55,147 bases of DNA from Tardiphaga sp. Lineage in GTDB: Bacteria; Pseudomonadota; Alphaproteobacteria; Rhizobiales; Xanthobacteraceae. The stretch's first letter is position 1, and every line of letters starts with the position of its first letter. Below the pieces are notes generated by a model. That model was not told the origin of the DNA. It made no database searches and saw only the letters and a program-made list of their open reading frames with translations. Shown piece after piece: positions 50,238-55,147 of the stretch. The DNA lies in the NCBI GenBank assembly GCA_030147505.1, contig JASBVG010000132.1, positions 1 through 55,147 on the forward strand, given 5' to 3'. A program made the translations under genes and the position numbers.

Positions 50238-51242
50238 ATGGATGGTGGAGGACGCCTCTCTCGGTCGGTCGGATCGCTGAGGCCCCAGGCTGACCTCAAG
50301 ATGGCGGCCCGTGGGGCAGGCATCCTGCTGCGTGAGCGGCTGGCGCCGTTCGAGCGTTCCGTCACGGCCTTGAAGAACCGCAAGGCACCCGCGCGCGAGC
50401 CGAGCACCAACAAGATCGTCATCTTCATCGAGCGCTACGTGCCGCGCCGCGTCGGCATTGCCGCTACCTTGCTGATCCTGGCCGGCAGCGTCGGCTTCGG
50501 TGTCGTCAAGGGCGAGCATGTCGACGAAGTCGTCACCGTCTTTCAGGACACCCGGAATGCTGCAGCCAATGCTGCCGGCTTCCGCATTTCCTCGGTCATT
50601 CTCAATGGACGGAAGCAGCTCACGCAGGACGAGATCCTGGCCATCGGCGGCATCAACGGCCGCTCGTCGTTGCTGTTCCTCGATGCCGCTGCGGTGCGCG
50701 ACAAGTTGAAGGCCAATCCGTGGATCGCCGATGCCAATGTGCTGAAGCTGTATCCGGACCGCCTGCAGATCGACGTCACCGAGCGCACCGCTTTTGCACT
50801 CTGGCAGGAAGACGGCAAGCTTGCCGTTATCGCCGACGACGGCGCCGTGCTTGAAAACTATGTGCCGAGCCGCTTCGTCAAGCTGCCGCTGGTGGTGGGC
50901 AAGGGCGCCGATACCCAGGCCAAGGATTTCATTGCCCTGCTCGATCGCTATCCACAGGTCCGCGCCGTGACCAAGGCGGCGATCTATGTCGGCGAGCGTC
51001 GCTGGAATCTCCGCCTCAACGACAATCTCGATGTCCGCCTGCCCGAGAACGATGTCGGCAATGCGCTGGCCATGCTGAGCAAGCTCGATCGCGAGGATCG
51101 CCTGTTTTCGCGCGACATCGTCGCCATCGACATGCGCCTGCCGGATCGCCTGACCGTGCGTCTGTCGGAGGAGGCTGCCAAGGCCCGCGAAGAGCAGTTC
51201 AAGGCGCAGGATAAAGCCAAGAAGAAAGCGGGCGCGGCATGA
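50238..51242 (+). CDS. ftsQ: Cell division protein FtsQ
   Basis: A 334-residue bitopic protein linking FtsA/FtsK with FtsB and FtsL. N-terminal cytoplasmic tail (1-60), TM helix about 72-90 (RVGIAATLLILAGSVGFGVV), then a POTRA domain (FRISSVILNGRKQLTQDEIL, AIGGINGRSSLLFLDAAAVR, ANPWIADANVLKLYPDRLQI, DVTERTAFALWQEDG) and the FtsQ beta domain (KLPLVVGKGADTQAKDFIAL, RDIVAIDMRLPDRLTVRLSE). The tail is Lys/Ala-rich. It overlaps ftsA by 4 bases (ATGA). Confidence 0.95.
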   Translation: MDGGGRLSRSVGSLRPQADLKMAARGAGILLRERLAPFERSVTALKNRKAPAREPSTNKIVIFIERYVPRRVGIAATLLILAGSVGFGVVKGEHVDEVVTVFQDTRNAAANAAGFRISSVILNGRKQLTQDEILAIGGINGRSSLLFLDAAAVRDKLKANPWIADANVLKLYPDRLQIDVTERTAFALWQEDGKLAVIADDGAVLENYVPSRFVKLPLVVGKGADTQAKDFIALLDRYPQVRAVTKAAIYVGERRWNLRLNDNLDVRLPENDVGNALAMLSKLDREDRLFSRDIVAIDMRLPDRLTVRLSEEAAKAREEQFKAQDKAKKKAGAA

Positions 51243-52567
51243 GCGGGCTGGATCGCAACCAGGCGCCCAAGACGCGCCAGATGGCGGCCAATCGCACAGC
51301 ATTGGTGGCGTCACTGGATGTTGGCACCAGCAAGATCGCGTGCATGATCGCCCGCCTGCGGCCGTGCGCGCCGAATGAGGCCTTGCGCGGCCGCACCCAT
51401 GCAGTGGAACTCATCGGCTATAGTCAGATCCAGTCGCGCGGCGTGAAGTCTGGCGCGGTCGTCGATATGGGCGAGGCCGAGCACTCGGTGCGGCAGGCTG
51501 TCGGCCTCGCCGAGCGCATGGCCAAGGTTCGCGTCGAATCCGTTTTGCTTTCTGTCTCCGCAGGCCGCCTGCAGGGGCAATTGATCGAAGCTTCGGCCGA
51601 CATCAAGGGCGGCGCGGTCAGCGCCTCCGACATGGCACGCGTCACCTCGACGGGCATGCGCCATGCGACACCGCCGGGCCGCACCGTGCTGCATGCATTG
51701 CCGGTGAGTTATTCGCTCGATGGCGTGAAGGGCATTCGCGATCCCAAGGGGATGGTCGCGTCGCAATTCGGCGTCGATATGAATGTGATTACTGCCGACG
51801 CGACCGTTGCACGCAATCTGATGCTTGTGGTCGAGCGTTGTCATCTCAATGTCGAGGCGATGGCCGCTGCACCTTATGTCGCGGGTCTCTCCGTGCTCAC
51901 CGACGACGAGACCGATCTCGGCGCTGCCGTCGTCGAGATGGGGGCAGGGACCACGACCATTGCGACCTATTCCGGCGGCCGCATCGTACATGCGTCGGGA
52001 TTTGCGGTCGGCGGGCAACACATCACCATGGATCTTGCTCGCGGACTCGGCTGCTGCATTGCGGACGCCGAGCGAATCAAGACGTTATATGGCACCGTGC
52101 TGACAGGTGGCTCCGACGCGCGTGAAATGATGAACGTGCCGACGGCTGGCGATAACGATCGTGATTATCCGCAGGCCGTGTCACGCGCCACGATTGCAAA
52201 CATTGTGCGCCAGCGTGCCGAGGAGATTTTCGAGATGATCCGGGATCGGCTTGCCGACTCGCCTTTCGCAGCAGAGCCGCGCGCACGTGTAGTGCTGTCG
52301 GGTGGCGCGTCGCAGCTCACCGGTCTTGCCGAACTCGGTTCGCAGATTCTTGGTCGGTCGGTGCGCGTTGCGCGCCCGCTCGGCTTCGGTCGTCTCCCGA
52401 TGGAAGCGAAGAGTGCATCTTTCGCCGTCCCATCGGGGCTCCTTGTCTATCCGCAATTCGCTCACCTCGAACATGTCGAGCCGCGTTTCACGCGGCAGCT
52501 CAAGACAGGCACCGACGGCGGCGGATACTTCGGAAAGGTCGGTCGATGGCTACGCGAGGGCTTCTGA
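51239..52567 (+). CDS. ftsA: Cell division protein FtsA
   Basis: A 442-residue actin-like ATPase that ties FtsZ to the membrane. Phosphate 1: VASLDVGTSKIACMIARL; the 1C domain with VSAGRLQGQLIEASADIKGG; LHALPVSYSLDGVKGIRDPK; phosphate 2: AAVVEMGAGTTTIATYSGGR; adenosine motif: RVVLSGGASQLTGLAEL. The C-terminal amphipathic helix GKVGRWLREGF is the membrane anchor. The N-terminus is about 20 residues longer than in E. coli. Gap of about 100 bases to ftsZ. Confidence 0.96.
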   Translation: MSGLDRNQAPKTRQMAANRTALVASLDVGTSKIACMIARLRPCAPNEALRGRTHAVELIGYSQIQSRGVKSGAVVDMGEAEHSVRQAVGLAERMAKVRVESVLLSVSAGRLQGQLIEASADIKGGAVSASDMARVTSTGMRHATPPGRTVLHALPVSYSLDGVKGIRDPKGMVASQFGVDMNVITADATVARNLMLVVERCHLNVEAMAAAPYVAGLSVLTDDETDLGAAVVEMGAGTTTIATYSGGRIVHASGFAVGGQHITMDLARGLGCCIADAERIKTLYGTVLTGGSDAREMMNVPTAGDNDRDYPQAVSRATIANIVRQRAEEIFEMIRDRLADSPFAAEPRARVVLSGGASQLTGLAELGSQILGRSVRVARPLGFGRLPMEAKSASFAVPSGLLVYPQFAHLEHVEPRFTRQLKTGTDGGGYFGKVGRWLREGF

Positions 52568-52666
52568 TGAGATTTTTCCAGGCAAGGCACATTCCAGCTT
52601 CGACGCCACCGGCTGCAGGCCATCGGCAAGACCACCCAATTCGCGCGTAATACGAGAGGCAACCTC

Positions 52667-54439
52667 ATGACCATCAATCTCAACGTTCCTGATATCAGCG
52701 AGCTGAAGCCCCGGATTACCGTGTTCGGTGTCGGTGGCGCCGGCGGCAACGCCGTCAACAACATGATCACCGCAGGTCTGCAGGGCGTCGACTTCGTCGT
52801 CGCCAATACGGACGCGCAGGCGCTGACCATGTCGAAAGCGCAGCGCATCGTGCAGATGGGCACCCAAGTCACCCAGGGCCTCGGCGCCGGTTCGCAGCCG
52901 GATGTCGGCGCTGCCGCAGCCCAGGAAGTCATCGACGAAATCCGTGATCATCTCACGGGCGCCAACATGGTGTTCGTCACCGCTGGCATGGGCGGCGGCA
53001 CCGGCACCGGTGCGGCCCCGGTCATCGCCAAGACCGCGCGCGACATGGGCATCCTCACCGTTGGTGTGATCACCAAGCCGTTCCACTTCGAAGGCCAGCG
53101 CCGTATGCGCACCGCCGAAGCAGGCATCAACGAGCTGCACAAGGTCGTCGATACCCTCCTGATCATCCCGAACCAGAACCTGTTCCGGGTAGCCAACGAG
53201 AAGACCACCTTCGCCGACGCCTTCGCGATGGCCGACCAGGTGCTCTATTCGGGCGTCGCCTGCATTACCGACCTGATGGTCAAGGAAGGCCTGATCAATC
53301 TCGACTTCGCTGACGTCCGCGCAGTGATGAAGGAGATGGGCAAGGCGATGATGGGCACTGGCGAAGCCACCGGTGAGAAGCGTGCGCTGACCGCCGCCGA
53401 AGCCGCCATCGCCAACCCGCTGATCGACGATTCCTCGATGAAGGGGGCGAAGGGCCTCCTCATCTCGATCACCGGCGGCAAGGACCTCACCCTGTTTGAA
53501 GTCGACGAAGCCGCTACCCGCATCCGCGAGGAAGTGGATTCGGATGCCAATATCATCGTCGGCGCCACCTTCGACGAAGGCCTCGACGGTGTCATCCGCG
53601 TGTCGGTGGTCGCCACCGGCATCGAGCAGGCCCAGCTCGCCCGCACCGCACCGGGTCCGGTGGGCACGCCGGTCGCAGCCGTTGGCCAGCCGGCGCAGCC
53701 GGACACTCGCCTCGCTGACCTGACCGCGCGTCTGCGCGCCGACAACCAGCGCCTCGCTGCCGCCAGCGCCGCGAAGGCCGGAGCTCCCGCTCCGGTTGCT
53801 GTGCCCGCTCCGCGTGCGCCGTCCAGCAATCACGAGCGTGCTGCACTCGCTGCGATCGCTGCCGCGGTTGCGCCGGAAGCCACTGCTCCGGCCGCCCCGC
53901 AGCAGTATGGCGATGTGACCGTCCGTCCGATTGCCCAGAAGCCCTCGCTGTTCCCCGATCTGCCGCGCCAGGAAGCCCCGATCGATGCGCCGATCCCCGA
54001 GCAGTTCATTCCGCCGTCGGCGGAGCGTGCGCCGGTTCGCGCGCCGCGCATGCCGAAGTTCGAGGAACTGCCGATGCCGGCTCAGGCCGAAATTCGTCAG
54101 GCCCGCGGCGACGCGGAGGACGAGCCGCAGAAGCAGCGCCTGTCGTTGCTGCAGCGCCTCGCCAATGTCGGCCTCGGTCGTCGCGACGAAGAATCGGAAG
54201 CTCCGGTGTCCGGTCGTCCGCAGGCCCCCGCCATGGCCCCGATGCCGCCGTTGCCGGAACGCAAGCCGCAGCGCACGGTCGCCCAGCAGATGGCCAATGA
54301 GCCGCCGGTGTCCGAATATGCTCGCCGTCCGGCGCCGCAGGGCCTTGATGTTCATGGCCGTCCGGCCCCTGTGGCCCCGGCGCCACAGGGCGATGACCAT
54401 CTCGATATCCCGGCCTTCCTGCGCCGCCAGTCGAACTGA
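52667..54439 (+). CDS. ftsZ: Cell division GTPase FtsZ
   Basis: A 590-residue tubulin-like GTPase forming the Z ring. RITVFGVGGAGGNAVNNMIT begins the GTPase fold; the tubulin signature GGGTGTG is at residues 109-115 (MGGGTGTGAAPV); RRMRTAEAGINEL and the T7-loop region NLDFADVRAVM follow; DEGLDGVIRVSVVATGI closes the core near residue 320. The remainder, to about 575, is a long Pro/Ala/Gln-rich linker, longer than in E. coli and typical of Rhizobiales. The end LDIPAFLRRQ is the C-terminal peptide that binds FtsA and others. A terminator follows. Confidence 0.97.
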   Translation: MTINLNVPDISELKPRITVFGVGGAGGNAVNNMITAGLQGVDFVVANTDAQALTMSKAQRIVQMGTQVTQGLGAGSQPDVGAAAAQEVIDEIRDHLTGANMVFVTAGMGGGTGTGAAPVIAKTARDMGILTVGVITKPFHFEGQRRMRTAEAGINELHKVVDTLLIIPNQNLFRVANEKTTFADAFAMADQVLYSGVACITDLMVKEGLINLDFADVRAVMKEMGKAMMGTGEATGEKRALTAAEAAIANPLIDDSSMKGAKGLLISITGGKDLTLFEVDEAATRIREEVDSDANIIVGATFDEGLDGVIRVSVVATGIEQAQLARTAPGPVGTPVAAVGQPAQPDTRLADLTARLRADNQRLAAASAAKAGAPAPVAVPAPRAPSSNHERAALAAIAAAVAPEATAPAAPQQYGDVTVRPIAQKPSLFPDLPRQEAPIDAPIPEQFIPPSAERAPVRAPRMPKFEELPMPAQAEIRQARGDAEDEPQKQRLSLLQRLANVGLGRRDEESEAPVSGRPQAPAMAPMPPLPERKPQRTVAQQMANEPPVSEYARRPAPQGLDVHGRPAPVAPAPQGDDHLDIPAFLRRQSN

Positions 54440-54446
54440 TCGACTG

Positions 54447-54655
54447 TAACAATCGTCACAAGCATGAAGCCCCGGTCATCTAACCGGGGCTTTTTCGTGG
54501 GCATGGCGCGAAATACGTCACGGTTTGTTAATTCATTGATAGTACTTCGTTAATCCATGTGTGCCGCGGCAGCTTCAGTGCCGGGCGGTGCGCCAGCCGC
54601 CAGAAACCTTGGTTAACAATCGGCCGGAATGCGGCAGAGGTTGGGTAACAATCGG
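54447..54655. repeat. Three spaced TAACAATCG copies between ftsZ and lpxC
   Basis: TAACAATCG occurs at 54447-54455, 54614-54622 and 54646-54654; the last two continue with a further G. The last two copies are spaced 32 bases, about three helical turns. The last one, GTAACAATCGGTTAG, matches TTAA-N7-TTAA at six of eight bases. They could be regulator sites for lpxC. Chance cannot be ruled out. Confidence 0.4.
54467..54495 (+). terminator. Rho-independent terminator after ftsZ
   Basis: AAGCCCCGGT and ACCGGGGCTT pair perfectly around a 6-base loop, followed by TTTC. It lies 27 bases after the ftsZ stop, so lpxC has its own promoter in the gap 54496-54784. Confidence 0.88.
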
Positions 54656-54784
54656 TTAGAAAGCGTGAGTTGGCGCACTTTGTGGCAACGGTTAATGTGA
54701 CTGCGACTCGGGGGCTCGGAAGGCCGTAAGGCGCGACTGAGTGAGTCCCTCTCATGACGAGAGGTCTACTTGGGTGGGTAACAT

Positions 54785-55147
54785 ATGACTTTCAGCCGAC
54801 AGACCACGCTTGGAGCGCAAGCCACCGTGACCGGTGTCGGCGTCCATTCCGGAAAACCTGTCAGTCTGACCCTTGGACCAGCTCCCGTCGATGCCGGATA
54901 TATCTTCGTCCGCACCGGGCTCGAAGGTCCGGATCGCGAAGTGCAGGCTACCACCAAATCTGTCATCGCCACTGAATTTGCCACTGTGCTTGGCGATCGT
55001 GAAGGCCCGATCGTTTCCACCGCCGAACATGTTCTCGCTGCGCTGCGCGGCATGGGCATCGACAATGCCACCATCGAGGTAGACGGCCCCGAAGTGCCGA
55101 TCATGGATGGCTCGGCCGCCGCTTTCGTTGCCGCCATCGATCAGGCC
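54785..55147 (+). CDS. lpxC: UDP-3-O-acyl-GlcNAc deacetylase LpxC (5' part, cut by window edge)
   Basis: The first 121 codons of the zinc deacetylase that commits the cell to lipid A synthesis. The frame begins MTFSRQTTLGAQATVTGVGV, HSGKPVSLTLGPAP, and contains ATEFATVLGD and STAEHVLAALRGMGIDNATI (the zinc ligand His in AEH) and EVPIMDGSAAAFV, all typical of LpxC. It runs off the right edge in the open frame. It follows ftsZ after about 345 bases with a terminator between, as is usual in the group. Confidence 0.95.
   Translation, partial: MTFSRQTTLGAQATVTGVGVHSGKPVSLTLGPAPVDAGYIFVRTGLEGPDREVQATTKSVIATEFATVLGDREGPIVSTAEHVLAALRGMGIDNATIEVDGPEVPIMDGSAAAFVAAIDQA

Noticed and set aside
52550..54400. 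Open frame of 616 codons on the minus strand
   Set aside because: Antisense to ftsZ, Gly/Arg-rich, no ribosome site or conserved motif.

Overview
The window is a stretch of chromosome from an alphaproteobacterium, most likely of the Bradyrhizobium/Rhodopseudomonas/Afipia/Tardiphaga group (Nitrobacteraceae). The signs are high GC, the gene order of the division and cell wall (dcw) cluster, long FtsZ with an LDIPAFLRRQ tail, Irr-type iron control boxes (TTTAGAA-N3-TTCTAAA), a full CtrA box, and dispersed palindromic elements of the kind common in that group. The genus call is inference from recognised sequence character, not from a search.

Left part (1-8.4 kb): small secreted and lipoprotein genes, an iron storage pair (bfd, bfr) with Irr boxes, a PPOX flavoprotein, a collagen-like protein with 31 Gly-X-Y triplets, a small Fis-type HTH protein behind a consensus CtrA site, a DUF3829 protein, and then a two-gene cassette (6891-8286) of visibly lower GC that I do not recognise. 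The cassette has a palindrome just upstream of its first start codon.

Thiamin part (8.4-13.1 kb, minus strand): thiO-thiS-thiG-thiE-thiC, led by a TPP riboswitch and closed by a terminator.

Middle part (13.1-30.6 kb): a lytic transglycosylase, a polytopic membrane protein, an OmpR/EnvZ-type two-component pair, two PRC-barrel proteins, a DUF4403 protein, a 28-codon membrane peptide, an aldehyde dehydrogenase remnant, an extensin-like lipoprotein, a TetR-EmrA-EmrB efflux module with a clear operator palindrome, an ABC exporter, the RNase P RNA gene (minus strand), and an N-acetylmuramoyl-L-alanine amidase.

Right part (31-55 kb): the dcw cluster, rsmH-ftsL-ftsI-murE-murF-mraY-murD-ftsW-murG, then a three-gene interruption (phosphotransferase, LysR regulator, MFS exporter), then murC-murB, an opposed DUF4239 gene, ddl-ftsQ-ftsA-ftsZ, and the 5' part of lpxC at the edge. 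Together these make the lipid II precursor, flip and polymerise it at the septum, and build the Z ring. The most striking anomaly is an in-frame TAG at codon 65 of murG, an essential gene. It is either a sequence error, a real lesion rescued elsewhere, or read through.
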